Positions 1-8,533 of a stretch of DNA of 64,000 nucleotides are shown here, piece by piece. Where the stretch lies: the NCBI RefSeq assembly GCF_002902965.1, contig NZ_CP026106.1, forward strand, positions 1,178,001-1,242,000. The letters are read 5' to 3'. The first letter of the stretch is position 1, and every line of letters starts with the position of its first letter. The translations under genes were made by a program, and so were the position numbers. Origin of the DNA: Paraburkholderia hospita (GTDB taxonomy: Bacteria > Pseudomonadota > Gammaproteobacteria > Burkholderiales > Burkholderiaceae). The notes under the pieces are model-generated. The model was not told the DNA's origin, searched no databases, and worked only from the letters and a program-made list of their open reading frames with translations.

Positions 1-94
1 CGACTCTGTGATCGACTAGCCGCCGGCCGGTCGTCGGCACAACGGCTATTTCGTGGAGGCATGGGTGATCGGTGCAGGGAGAACGGCGGCGCGC

Positions 95-334
95 TCAGGC
101 CACGCGCATCGTGGGGCGCTCCCGGCTTGGCGGAAAAACACACCAGAGTCCGTCCTTGTGGTGAAAGAAGAACATTGCGGCGGTTCCGGCGGCCCTGCGT
201 GCTTCGACGCACACGTAGCATTGCCGCGTCGCACGCTGGTTCTTGAATTCGACCACATGCACCATGTCCATCGAGGTGGGAGCAAGCCAGTCTTCCACCA
301 TCGAGCGTAATGACTTTGCTGCGCTAGCCATCAT
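95..334 (-). CDS. Small conserved-type hypothetical protein
   Basis: A 79-residue protein of unknown function. The start was placed on a double ATG directly after AAGGAGAAG; the second ATG (331) has the better spacing. A longer reading upstream has no ribosome site. The protein has an amphipathic N-terminus, then a central stretch with two cysteines (QCYVC) and a phenylalanine/histidine-rich segment. No signal peptide or membrane segment is visible. I recognise no family. It lies about 180 bp beyond the end of the oxidoreductase gene on the same strand and could be its distal partner or an independent gene. Confidence 0.5.
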   Translation of the reverse strand: MMASAAKSLRSMVEDWLAPTSMDMVHVVEFKNQRATRQCYVCVEARRAAGTAAMFFFHHKDGLWCVFPPSRERPTMRVA

Positions 335-512
335 CTTCTCCTTATCACGCTCGCCATTCGCGTGACTACAATCTGCTGACTGGTCTGCAACCCGCATGCA
401 GCGCGCTCCGCTCCCGGGCCCGTCCGACCATGGACGGGCGATGGGGCGTTGCACGCTGTTGTTTCCGCGCTTCATGTACGTGTGCGGCGCATACGAGAGC
501 CGCACACGCTTG

Positions 513-1625
513 CTACTTGTTCACCTTGATCCGATTGCCCGTTTCACTCGACTGCTCGATTGCATAGAGCACCTCGTGAAGTGCGCGTGCGTGATCGAAG
601 CTGGGCGCCGTGCGGGTGCCGTGGCGCAGGTCGTCGGCGATCAACCGGTAGACGCCCGCGACATTGCGCGCTGCAACGGCATCGCCCGCATCGATCGGAA
701 ACGGATCGGGGACGTCGAGCTCCTCATAGCCGTTCTGGCCTTTGCGTCCGAATTCGACGCGTAAGGGCGAGATGTTGACGGCCGGAACGTATTCATTCCT
801 CGCGGTGACGCGCAAGTCACCCTCGCTTCCGTTGATCTCCCACAGCAGCTTCGTTCCGCGCGGCAGGCCACCGCGGAGCTGCAACGAAAGCGGGGCCCCG
901 GAGCGGAGAATCGCGTTCGCCATGAGGTGGTCGGGCGTTTTCATCTCGACGGTTTCGCCCGTCTCGATGATGCGCACGGTTTGCCTGCGTTGCGAGAGCA
1001 CCGCGCCGATCTGTTCGATATCGCCGAGGACGGCATCGATCGCCGCAATCGCGTGCCCACCGATCACGGAAAGCAGTGTCGCGCCGTTCGCGTTGTCCAT
1101 CGCGTAGGCGTCACCCTGCAGGATGTCGTCTCCCCAGCTGAAACCCGATCCGACGTACGTCGAAGACAGGACGTCGCCGATCTTGCCGTCCGCGACGAGC
1201 TTGCGCATGAACTGCACTTCGGGAGAGGCGATCGCCTGTGCGCCAACGACGGCCAATGCCTTTTTCTCGCGCGCGAGTTCGGCAAGCGCGATGGTTTCTT
1301 CGAGCCCATTGCCGAGCGGCCATTCGCTGTACACGGTCTTGCCCGCCTGCAGGGCCGCCGTGACGACGTCCTTGTGGTGCTGAACCTTGACGGTGACGAC
1401 GACGATGTCGATGTCCGGCGATGCGGCCAGCGCAGCGGCGCTTTCGAATGCCTGCGGGATACCGAACGCGGCGGCCGCCGCTTGCGCGCTCGCGAGGCTC
1501 GTATTCGCCACGCCGGCGAGCTCATAGACGCCGGACAACGCCCGCAAGGCCGGAATATGAGCTGTTGCCGCCCAACCGCGCCCTGGGCTCAGGCCGACGA
1601 TACCGACACGATATTTTCCTTCCAT
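513..1625 (-). CDS. Gal80-like Gfo/Idh/MocA family oxidoreductase, copy A
   Basis: A 370-residue NAD(P)-binding oxidoreductase. The N-terminal Rossmann domain opens with GIVGLSPGRGW (residues 8-18), followed by the alpha/beta C-terminal domain of the family. Members usually oxidise or reduce sugars or cyclitols. At residues 101-103 the usual EKP motif, which holds the catalytic lysine, reads EWP, as in the Gal80-like branch, so classical dehydrogenase chemistry is uncertain. A paralogue with roughly two-thirds identity by eye and the same EWP lies at 21925-23034. Both copies sit near a bicupin gene and ABC importer parts. It is the distal gene of the minus-strand catabolic cluster. The ATG follows a purine-rich stretch; the family is clear, the substrate unknown. 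Confidence 0.85.
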   Translation of the reverse strand: MEGKYRVGIVGLSPGRGWAATAHIPALRALSGVYELAGVANTSLASAQAAAAAFGIPQAFESAAALAASPDIDIVVVTVKVQHHKDVVTAALQAGKTVYSEWPLGNGLEETIALAELAREKKALAVVGAQAIASPEVQFMRKLVADGKIGDVLSSTYVGSGFSWGDDILQGDAYAMDNANGATLLSVIGGHAIAAIDAVLGDIEQIGAVLSQRRQTVRIIETGETVEMKTPDHLMANAILRSGAPLSLQLRGGLPRGTKLLWEINGSEGDLRVTARNEYVPAVNISPLRVEFGRKGQNGYEELDVPDPFPIDAGDAVAARNVAGVYRLIADDLRHGTRTAPSFDHARALHEVLYAIEQSSETGNRIKVNK

Positions 1626-1720
1626 TGCTTCCTCTAATCTTTAGGTAACTGCAGTAACCGTAGGCACCCGATCTCGAAGGCTGGCCCTCTGGAGCCGGCC
1701 AGAGACACCGGCCGCAGCCG

Positions 1721-2230
1721 TCATACGATCTGGTATCTGTACGACGGGTCGTCCTTGTCACGGCGCCCGACATTGGAATTTCCGAGCGGTGCGAGATCTC
1801 CGGGAACCGGGTCCGATCGCTGGGAGTCGAGTACGACCATCCGATCGGCAATGCGCCATTCGCCGTTTCGCCGCTCCATGCGGTCCACGTAGCGAATGTT
1901 CACCACCCAGTCCATCGCAGGTTTGTCGCCGTCGGGCTTCGTGCGGTGGCTTGCCTGCGCATAATGTTCCGCAAACGCCACGTCGCCGTGGACCTCGACA
2001 TACTGGTTGCCGGTGAAGTGCTGCGTCGATTCGAAGTTCGGCAACAACTCGGCTGCCCAGTCGATGAAACCTTCGACACCACCCTCATACGCACCGTGCC
2101 TGTCGATCGCATCCGGGTGGTAACACGACCGCACGAGATCCCAGTCCATCCGATCGATGCCGCGGCAATAGCGGATATGAACGCGGCGAATCTCCGCTTC
2201 ATCCAGCAGCTGCTGAAGTTTCGCTTCCAA
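1721..2230 (-). CDS. SnoaL-like (NTF2 fold) protein
   Basis: A 169-residue protein of the SnoaL-like/scytalone dehydratase-type NTF2 superfamily. Typical features are the opening helix with IRRVHIRYCRGIDRMDWD, the YHPDA loop and the C-terminal strands ending in GEWRIADRMVVLD. The start is a TTG at 2230, preceded at ideal distance by AAGGAG; an upstream in-frame ATG at 2338 has no such site. Family members include small dehydratases, isomerases and ring-hydroxylase beta-like subunits. It lies between the oxidoreductase and bicupin genes on the same strand and probably works in the same pathway. The reaction cannot be named from sequence. Confidence 0.8.
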   Translation of the reverse strand: MEAKLQQLLDEAEIRRVHIRYCRGIDRMDWDLVRSCYHPDAIDRHGAYEGGVEGFIDWAAELLPNFESTQHFTGNQYVEVHGDVAFAEHYAQASHRTKPDGDKPAMDWVVNIRYVDRMERRNGEWRIADRMVVLDSQRSDPVPGDLAPLGNSNVGRRDKDDPSYRYQIV

Positions 2231-2375
2231 CTTCGGTCTCCTTGATTGAATCGTCGCGGCTGAAGCAAATCGATGCCACGCCGCTGGGGTGAGTGGATTG
2301 AAACCGGTCGCGAGCCCAATCCGCTTGCGAATCCGCAACGTAACCTGACGATCGAGCCGAACTACGCGCCAGCGT

Positions 2376-3422
2376 TCACTTCGCCGTGCCCGGATGCGGC
2401 CGGTATTGGCCCGTCTCCATCAGCTCCGATGCGGCAATGGCCTTCGGCGTCCAGCGCAGGGTCGCGCGTGTTTCCAGCAACCAGGCCTGATAGCCCTCGG
2501 GAACGTCCTCCGACGGCCCGTGGTGGATGACTCCCTTCGGCACACAGGTCAACGTCCCCGGTTCCGTACAGCCGCCCCAGGCGCCCGGGCCTCGCACGTA
2601 ACAGATCACCTCGTCGAAATCGGCATTGATGTGAACGGGTGGCCGCCCACCGGGACGCGCGCTGAGGTTGAACATCAGCAGGTCGCCCGTAGTCGATGAC
2701 AGAAACTGGCTGGGCGGCCCGCCCTCGGGCAGGTAGGCGTGAACCTGGATACTGGCCAGATTCAGCTTCCACACCGGGACGGACTCCGACAGGCACATGC
2801 CGAGTGCGAGGGGGTCATGCGGCATCATGAAGACCGTGTTCTCGGGGTCGAGGGTCTTCAGCACCAGCCGCGTCGGGCCGCCGGCCGGCATGGCGGCATC
2901 GACTTCGGCAAACTTCAGATCCCGCGCGACGTTGAGCATGCCGCTTGGCGCAGGCGGCGCGAGCTTCAGGGCCGAAGGACTCTCGACGATGATGCTTCGC
3001 ATCGCATCGCCCGTCGGTGCATACCGGTACGCGACGGAGCGGGGAATGCAGACGAAGTCCCCTTCCGTCGCCGTGAGACAGCCCACGTCCGTTTCGAACC
3101 TGACCGTGCCGGACTGGATGAAATGGATCTCGTCCGCTTCGACATTGCGCACCACATACGGCATGGGCTTGCGCCGTCCCGACACATGCAGCTTGACGCC
3201 GAGCCTGGAGGTCGCCACGGTGGTCGGAAGGGCCTCGGGGTCGTCCTGATCGTCCGGCGTCAGGCGCTCGAGGACGGCTCGCCGCGGTGCATGCGGTCCC
3301 TGCACGGAAAGATAATCGGGCGCGTAGGTCGGCCGGGTCACCACTGACAGCGCGCCCTGGAATCCGTCACGGGTCCAGAGTTGCACCGGCGGGGGGCCTG
3401 CATCATGCGGCTTGCCACTCAT
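2376..3422 (-). CDS. Homogentisate 1,2-dioxygenase-like bicupin, copy A
   Basis: A 348-residue two-cupin protein resembling homogentisate 1,2-dioxygenase but shorter than the roughly 430 residues of that enzyme. The C-terminal cupin keeps a plausible iron triad: H264, E271 (in PVHINADFDE) and H300/H301 (GVIHHGP). This suggests ring-cleaving or related non-haem iron chemistry. A second copy at 20677-21723, in the opposite orientation, differs at only 8 residues (3, 9, 12, 17, 31, 199, 346, 347), a far closer match than the neighbouring oxidoreductase copies. The ATG at 3422 follows AAAAGGAGAGTGACAA. The substrate is unknown; gentisate or another hydroquinone acid is possible. Confidence 0.8.
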   Translation of the reverse strand: MSGKPHDAGPPPVQLWTRDGFQGALSVVTRPTYAPDYLSVQGPHAPRRAVLERLTPDDQDDPEALPTTVATSRLGVKLHVSGRRKPMPYVVRNVEADEIHFIQSGTVRFETDVGCLTATEGDFVCIPRSVAYRYAPTGDAMRSIIVESPSALKLAPPAPSGMLNVARDLKFAEVDAAMPAGGPTRLVLKTLDPENTVFMMPHDPLALGMCLSESVPVWKLNLASIQVHAYLPEGGPPSQFLSSTTGDLLMFNLSARPGGRPPVHINADFDEVICYVRGPGAWGGCTEPGTLTCVPKGVIHHGPSEDVPEGYQAWLLETRATLRWTPKAIAASELMETGQYRPHPGTAK

Positions 3423-3743
3423 TTGTCACTCTCCTTTTGCTCTTGAACGCTCACATCCGTCATAGACCTGATACTGTGCCCGCCATGTGCTTGCCGAGCA
3501 GGGCTTCGGGCTGAACGACCCTTCATGCGCAAACGAAAGCCATCGCCGGCCGTGCATGTGCTCATCCCGGAGGACCTGACGACCTCCTTCGTTAGGCACG
3601 AGGACGTCGCCCCGTATGCAACGCGGTACAGCGGTTTCGGCCATGCGGAGCAGGGTTCGGCTGCGTTGATCTTCGCATCCGTCGCTCACTCACGTCGTGC
3701 CTGCCCCGCTGTCCGCTTGCGCGGTCATGGCCGCGCAATCCTT
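3423..3743. other. Intergenic stretch between bicupin and BKACE genes
   Basis: About 320 bp. The minus strand carries an 87-codon GTG-initiated reading frame (3689 to 3426) ending just before the bicupin start. It has no recognisable family and no good ribosome site. I treat it as leader or decayed DNA; no terminator hairpin was found. Confidence 0.35.
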
Positions 3744-4691
3744 TTAAGTTCGGACCGGCTTGCCGATCAGTTGCCGGTACTCATTCGCCGTTGCCGGCTT
3801 GCGGCCGAGCAGACCGGCGATGTCCTTCGCCATCTGGAACATCTCGAGATTGCTCTGGAGGCGCTCGTCGCTGTTCGGATACTTCCACGGCGTGTCTTCC
3901 GTGCCGACGCGGATATGCAGACCCATCATGGTGGCGAGGGTGGTCATATAGAGCGACGCGCGGCCCGCTGCGCAGACGCTGATGACCGAGGTCGGATCGA
4001 TCTTGCGAATCTGGTCGACCATCAGGAACATGTGTTGCGTCATGTCCTGGGCGTCGCTCACCCAGGTGCCCGACACCAGCGTGCGGCCGACGTTGAACGG
4101 CAGGCCGTAGAGGATCAGCCAGTTGTACGGCTTCTTGAGGATGCCGGTATCGATCAGCTTGCGCTTGGCAAGCTCGATTTCGCCGGAGCTGTGGACCGCC
4201 AGTTCGGGCTTGACGCCCAGTTCCTCGAGCGTCGTGACGGCCGGCAACGCAAAGGCCTCAGGATGGCCCGGCGCGCAGGGCGCGACTTCAGTCAGGCCTT
4301 CGCGAGCGGGACTCAGGCACATATCGAACGTCGTGCCGTTCAGCACGTTCACGTTCGGCACGAAATCGTTGCCGAAGCGGGCGCGCAGCGGCTCGATAAC
4401 CTGCTTGTAGGCCTCGACGGGCAGGATGTCGCGATCCATGCGGCGCCCCTGTGCGTCGGTCATGAACGAGAAGTCGATGTGAACGCCGCAAGCGCCGGCC
4501 TCGATCACGCTGGTCGCTTCATCCACGTACGCCTGGAACGACGACGTGTCTTCAAAGCGGCCCGAGACCGCGGCGTTGATTGCGACCTTCTCCGACACGT
4601 CCCACTTGGGCTGCAACTCGGCCCCTGCGATGAACTGGTACTCCTCCAATTCGCGTTTGGCGGCTTCCCAGAGTGGCAGTTTTTCGATCAT
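3744..4691 (-). CDS. BKACE-family beta-keto-acid cleavage enzyme (3-keto-5-aminohexanoate cleavage protein-like)
   Basis: A 315-residue TIM-barrel protein of the BKACE family (DUF849), whose members condense a beta-keto acid with acetyl-CoA and release acetoacetate plus a new CoA ester. Recognisable parts are KVAINAAVSG (35-44), a metal-site segment starting at H71, LYGLPFNVGRTL near 195-205 and RVGTEDTPW with E265. The classical zinc motif is H-x-H; here it reads H71-I-D73, so the second histidine is replaced by aspartate. One family activity cleaves triacetate in phloroglucinol breakdown, which would fit the nearby transhydroxylase-like enzyme, but this is inference. A clear promoter (TTGACT-N17-CATGAT) lies 170 bp upstream. 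Confidence 0.85.
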   Translation of the reverse strand: MIEKLPLWEAAKRELEEYQFIAGAELQPKWDVSEKVAINAAVSGRFEDTSSFQAYVDEATSVIEAGACGVHIDFSFMTDAQGRRMDRDILPVEAYKQVIEPLRARFGNDFVPNVNVLNGTTFDMCLSPAREGLTEVAPCAPGHPEAFALPAVTTLEELGVKPELAVHSSGEIELAKRKLIDTGILKKPYNWLILYGLPFNVGRTLVSGTWVSDAQDMTQHMFLMVDQIRKIDPTSVISVCAAGRASLYMTTLATMMGLHIRVGTEDTPWKYPNSDERLQSNLEMFQMAKDIAGLLGRKPATANEYRQLIGKPVRT

Positions 4692-4862
4692 GATGATCCC
4701 TCGACACAGGTAGTGAATTTAGGTTCGCAAACCCTCCGAACCCACGGCAATCAGATTGGAGAGGGTCTGGCAACTCACGCCGGAGAGGCTGCAGAGCCGG
4801 GCCCTTCTCGCAATTAAATCGTTTGTAATAAGATGGTTCCGCAAACAATCGATTCATGAAGA

Positions 4863-4891
4863 ATCATGCGAGATAGAACGATATAAGTCAA
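4863..4891 (-). promoter_or_regulatory. Sigma70-like promoter of the BKACE gene
   Basis: On the minus strand, TTGACT (4886-4891) is followed after exactly 17 bp by CATGAT (4863-4868). The same spacing and similar hexamers occur before the binding-protein gene, the molybdenum enzyme and the ABC fusion gene. The whole stretch 4692-5079 carries no gene; it is the BKACE leader and promoter region. Confidence 0.55.
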
Positions 4892-5079
4892 GGAACCCAG
4901 GGAATATCCTGATCAAGGACGGGTGGGCAATCGTCCTTTGCCGCCCGTCAGTGACCATTTGTCCCGGAATGTTGAGCAATGCACCGGATCACCTTGAAGC
5001 GCTCGTGACGCGGCGATGAACGGCCAACCATGAGAGGCCGATGCAGCGCGACATGCGCGCGCTTCAGGCTTCGCTGACT

Positions 5080-5378
5080 GCTTGAGTGTGCGAAAGGTCC
5101 GCAGTGGTGTCTGCAGATGGTGGATGAGCGTCGCAAGCAGAATGGCAAACTCCTGCTCGAGCACTCGGACCGATCGCCCGCGTCAAGCGCGAGGACCAGT
5201 TGCCCTGGTTGGGCCATGAGCAGTGCCGCGATGACCCTTCGTTCGCCGCCGGGAGCGGCGTGGCGCCCACGACGGTTGCCCCGGCGACGTAAGCGCCGGT
5301 CCTGTTCGGCAGCAGACCTACCCCGAGGGCTTCAGCCGCGCGTGAATTGATGCCCACCCCAACCAATTTGCGCCCGAC
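5080..5378 (-). pseudogene. Decayed ABC sugar-type permease, C-terminal part
   Basis: Three minus-strand frames in succession match the last third of the intact permease at 26372-27400. The first (about 5378-5235) reads VGRKLVGVGINSRAAEALGV, matching VGRRFIAVGVNPRAAEAAGV. The second (from 5217) reads MAQPGQLVLALDAG, matching MAQLGQLVLALGAG. The third (from about 5155) reads EFAILLATLIHHLQTPLRTF, matching AILLATTVRHLPSAIRTF. The frame changes and missing N-terminal two-thirds show a broken gene. It is placed after the binding-protein gene, in the usual operon order. Confidence 0.8.
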
Positions 5379-5386
5379 GCGGTCGT

Positions 5387-5532
5387 CCGGGTGAAGTCGA
5401 GGACCGTATTGCCGGAGCCACGTGTGGCATTTGAAGGGAGCGCCCGATCGAGCACTCCGCTCGCAATGAGTTCGACGATCTGCCGCTCGCAAAGCCCTTC
5501 GATGTCGTAGGTACTCTGTCCTTGCAGATCGC
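5387..5532 (-). pseudogene. Decayed ABC ATPase fragment
   Basis: About 48 codons read QGQSTYDIEGLCERQIVELI, ASGVLDRALP and NTVLDFTR. They align with residues just after the first nucleotide-binding domain of the intact ATPase-permease fusion (GQGTYEAAGLSEQEIVELIV, GGALDRDFP and GVILDVTK). The fragment is fused almost directly to permease C-terminal DNA, so a large internal deletion removed the second ATPase domain and most membrane segments. It begins right behind the stop codon of the binding-protein gene, which shows the ancestral order binding protein, ATPase, permease. Confidence 0.75.
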
Positions 5533-5547
5533 CAAGCTCATCAGCTA

Positions 5548-6762
5548 TCAACGTTCGAACACGGCCTTCAGTTTCTCCGGCGGGAGCGCGGAGGTGAGGT
5601 CGGCATCGGGTGGTGCCGTGGGGTCGCACTTCGGGTCGAGCCCCTTCGCGCTATCCGCATACGGGAACGGAAGGATCGAAGGGGATTCCTTGTTGACGGT
5701 TCCCTGGTAGGCAGCGACGCCCTGGCGTACCGCAAAGCGCACGTACGTCGTCGTGCCGTCGAGTGTGTAATAGGGATAGGGCTTGCCCGCCTGCTTCGCC
5801 GCGACAAAATGGCAATTCACCTGGTTGTCGCTTGCGATCGTCGCGATGGCGGGGACTGGAAGGTGAGCCTGTTCGAATGCTTTTACAGCGGCCAGCGCGG
5901 TTTCGCCACCATCCGTCACGATGGCATCGATCTTTGGATACTGCGCGATGAGACCGACCGTGGCTTTCTGGGCGTCGACGGGATTCCAGTTCGTCACGAT
6001 GTACTGCTCGTTGAGCAACTTCAGACCCGGGTATTTCTTGAGTCCGCTTCTCAGACCGTCCATGAAGTTTTTGGAGGTGGTCGCGCCGGGCGAGCCACCC
6101 ATGAACACGACGTTTCCGTTCTTGAGTGTGCTTCCGAGCCAGTCAGCCCACATGACACCGATCTGCTGCGTATTGCCCACCACGTTGACCACGTAGTCAC
6201 GGCCAGGTGTGCCAGCGACCTGAGCCGAGTACGGGACGACAGCGACGCCCGCCTTCATGGCCGCCCGCATTGCGGGAAGCTGCACCGCACCGAAATCGGG
6301 AAGCAGAATGAGGACGTTGATGCCCTGCGCCACCATGCTGTTGATGTCGGAGTTTGCCTTCTGCGCATCGCCGTTGGCGTTGCTATAGATGATCCGCGTG
6401 ACGTTCTTGCACCGGCTGAGCTCGTCCTTGACTTCCGCGAGGCCGGTCTTGCGCCACGTATTGCCGCCATAACCGTCCGACACGCCAACGATCATCGGCT
6501 TCGTGCCGCACATCGGCGTGATGTCGCCTTGATGGTTCGTGATGGAATCTTCCGCCGCGTGGGCGGCGGTACAGATCAAACCCGTGGAAAGGATCAGGCC
6601 GGCGCTTATTTGCGTAGTCGGGACGAGCAGCTTCTCTAGCCAGTATCGGAGATCGCGGCGGCTCTTGATGCCGCGTTGATGAGCGGCCATAGAGTCGTGC
6701 ACATCGATCGGACTTTGCAGTTTTTGTACTGCAGCTTGTGATACGCGACGCTTGAAGAACAT
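5548..6762 (-). CDS. Sugar-type ABC transporter periplasmic binding protein
   Basis: A 404-residue type I periplasmic binding protein (RbsB/Peripla_BP_4 type). The mature part opens near MIVGVSDGYGGNTWR and shows the fold landmarks SNANGDAQKANSDINSMVAQ, VVPYSAQ and AIVTDGGETALAAVKAFE. The start at 6762 follows GAGGATCACC. A hydrophobic segment ending in ...STGLICTAAHA is the likely signal sequence, but about 45 residues precede it, an unusually long, charged N-terminus. Its own ATPase and permease genes downstream are decayed. The intact ABC fusion and permease at 23.9-27.4 kb have no binding protein of their own, so they are its probable partner. Ligand unknown. Confidence 0.85.
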   Translation of the reverse strand: MFFKRRVSQAAVQKLQSPIDVHDSMAAHQRGIKSRRDLRYWLEKLLVPTTQISAGLILSTGLICTAAHAAEDSITNHQGDITPMCGTKPMIVGVSDGYGGNTWRKTGLAEVKDELSRCKNVTRIIYSNANGDAQKANSDINSMVAQGINVLILLPDFGAVQLPAMRAAMKAGVAVVPYSAQVAGTPGRDYVVNVVGNTQQIGVMWADWLGSTLKNGNVVFMGGSPGATTSKNFMDGLRSGLKKYPGLKLLNEQYIVTNWNPVDAQKATVGLIAQYPKIDAIVTDGGETALAAVKAFEQAHLPVPAIATIASDNQVNCHFVAAKQAGKPYPYYTLDGTTTYVRFAVRQGVAAYQGTVNKESPSILPFPYADSAKGLDPKCDPTAPPDADLTSALPPEKLKAVFER

Positions 6763-6890
6763 GGTGATCCTCGCCGTGGGTGATGGATGAGTCATGCAAA
6801 TGGGACGAACAGGAAAATGAAACTTTCCTATGGCGAAAGTGATACGTGATCCTAATAGAAGCGATGCTGTGTAAGATAGATTTATATCGA

Positions 6891-6919
6891 ATAATGTGTT
6901 TTGGGATGAATTAAGTCAA
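6891..6919 (-). promoter_or_regulatory. Sigma70-like promoter of the binding-protein gene
   Basis: Minus-strand TTGACT (6914-6919), 17 bp, then CATTAT (6891-6896). The flanks resemble the promoter at 23430-23458 well beyond the hexamers, with TTCAT, AAACACAT and ATTC in the same order and a CCCAGGG-type block just upstream, suggesting common descent or a shared operator. The gap 6763-7147 is the divergent control region of this gene and the decarboxylase-like gene. Confidence 0.6.
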
Positions 6920-7147
6920 GCACCCTGGGGAAAGTCCCTGGCAAGGGTGCGCAAGAACGCGAGTGCTATCCATAGGATGAAAACAAGACCCGGCAATGAT
7001 CTTCCACGATTTTTGACACGATTAATGCTTTGTAGGATCATGCGATATAGAATCAAGTGATGGCGATCTGACCGGCCTATCGGCCCGCGTGGCTGGCACC
7101 GTGCTGACGCTTTCGTTTCGACTGTTTCGCAACAAGGAGAAGAGGTA

Positions 7148-8146
7148 ATGGGAAATCAAAAGCTTCGGCTGTCTATCGCCGTTGGCAACTATGACCGCAT
7201 GCGGCCGCTCATCGATGGGGACGTTCAGATCGAAGGCGTAGATCCCGTCTTCCTGCTTCAGGAGCCCGAGGAGATCTTCTTTCGCGCGTTTCGGCACGCC
7301 GACTACGACATCTGCGAGCTCTCGCTCAGTAGCTACTCGGTCAAGACGGCTGCGGGCGAGTCGTCCTATATCGCCGTGCCTGTCTTTCCGTCGCGGGCGT
7401 TCCGTCATACGTCGATCTACGTGCGCGCAGACCGTGGGATCGAGAAGCCTGAAGATCTGAAGGGAAAGCGCATCGGGGTGCCCGAGTACCAGCTCACCGC
7501 CAACGTCTGGGTCCGTCTCCTTCTTGAGGAGGAGTATGGCGTCAAGGCATCGGACGTGACCTGGGTGCGCGGTGGCTACGAAGATCCGTCCAGAGTCGAA
7601 AAGATCGCGCTGAACTTGCCCGGTGACATCAAGCTTGAAGACGCTCCCGAAGGCGAAACTATCTCCGGACTTCTGGCGGCGGGGAAGATCGACGCCGTTA
7701 TCGGTCCGCGTGCGCCTTCCTGCTTTGACGAGGGTCATCCGCAGGTTCGATATCTCTTCGACGATCCCCACAAGACTGCGGCCGACTGGTATGCGCGCAC
7801 AAAGCTGTTTCCGATCATGCATACGCTCGGTGTCAGAAAGACGCTCGCCGAACAGCATCCGTGGCTGCCGGGCGCGCTCGTGAAGGCATTCGAGAAATCG
7901 AAGACCCTCGCGCTCACGCGGCTCAGTGAGACCGGGGCGACCAAAGTGACCTTGCCGTTCGTCGAAGACCAGTTGCGGGCGGCGCGCAAGCTGATGGGCT
8001 TCGATTTCTGGTCGTACGGCTTTGCCGAAAACGAGCGGACTATCGATCGCTTCCTTGCCCAGCATTATGCGGAGGGGCTTTCCAGCCGCCGATTGAAGCC
8101 GCATGAGCTGTTTCACCCTGCGAGCCTGGAAAGCTTCAAGATCTGA
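7148..8146 (+). CDS. 4,5-dihydroxyphthalate decarboxylase-like protein
   Basis: A 332-residue protein of the Pht5/4,5-dihydroxyphthalate decarboxylase family, which has a periplasmic-binding-protein-like fold but no signal peptide here. Landmarks are LRLSIAVGNYDRMRPLIDG at the N-terminus, ELSLSSY, PVFPSRAFRHTSIYVR, GKRIGVPEYQLTANVWVRLL and a C-terminal FWSYGF. The family removes carboxyl groups from hydroxylated aromatic acids, though many members are untested. The ATG follows AAGGAGAAGAGGTA. It is the only plus-strand gene among the minus-strand genes of the cluster and shares its upstream region with the binding protein. A role in making a phenol for the nearby molybdenum enzyme is inference. 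Confidence 0.75.
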   Translation: MGNQKLRLSIAVGNYDRMRPLIDGDVQIEGVDPVFLLQEPEEIFFRAFRHADYDICELSLSSYSVKTAAGESSYIAVPVFPSRAFRHTSIYVRADRGIEKPEDLKGKRIGVPEYQLTANVWVRLLLEEEYGVKASDVTWVRGGYEDPSRVEKIALNLPGDIKLEDAPEGETISGLLAAGKIDAVIGPRAPSCFDEGHPQVRYLFDDPHKTAADWYARTKLFPIMHTLGVRKTLAEQHPWLPGALVKAFEKSKTLALTRLSETGATKVTLPFVEDQLRAARKLMGFDFWSYGFAENERTIDRFLAQHYAEGLSSRRLKPHELFHPASLESFKI

Positions 8147-8166
8147 TTCGTATACCTGACTCATTC

Positions 8167-8197
8167 GGGGCAGCGCGTCGCGAGGCGCGCCTGCCCC
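8167..8197 (+). terminator. Hairpin after the decarboxylase-like gene
   Basis: GGGGCAG and CTGCCCC arms enclose a GC-rich loop containing further CGCG pairing, 20 bp past the stop codon. No good T-run follows, so efficiency is uncertain. The rest of the gap to 8533 (about 335 bp) shows no gene; short frames there have in-frame stops and no recognisable family. Confidence 0.4.
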
Positions 8198-8533
8198 GGT
8201 ACGTCGTTCTTGTCCCCGATCCGTACAAGGCACGGAAGCCCGTCTCGAGCTGCGCCGGCTAGCCGTCAGCGCAGCGTGACCGCGAGCCAGCGAACGAGCG
8301 TGAGGACCGGGTGAAGGACAGAAAGTGAAGGAGGGCGGCCAGGTCAAGCATCTGGCCGCCGAACGGCGCGAACGCCGGTAGCTGTGGACTCAGATCCTTG
8401 AAATGAGAGCCAGGCTGGCGACCATCGAATTCAAGCGGCGCATGGGCGCGACCGAACATGCCACCGGGCAGCTCGGGTAGCGGTCTTCATCGTGTATGTC
8501 CCGTGTTTCGCGCTCACTCCAGAGCCCCTGATT

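Noticed and set aside
3426..3689. 87-codon minus-strand GTG frame before the bicupin
   Set aside because: It ends just before the bicupin start, but has no ribosome site or recognisable sequence; left as part of the intergenic note.
3525..4817. 430-codon plus-strand frame
   Set aside because: It is the antisense of the BKACE gene; arginine- and histidine-rich, with no domain, and its length comes from high third-position GC.
7022..8347. 441-codon minus-strand frame
   Set aside because: Antisense of the decarboxylase-like gene, which has a good ribosome site and a recognisable family.
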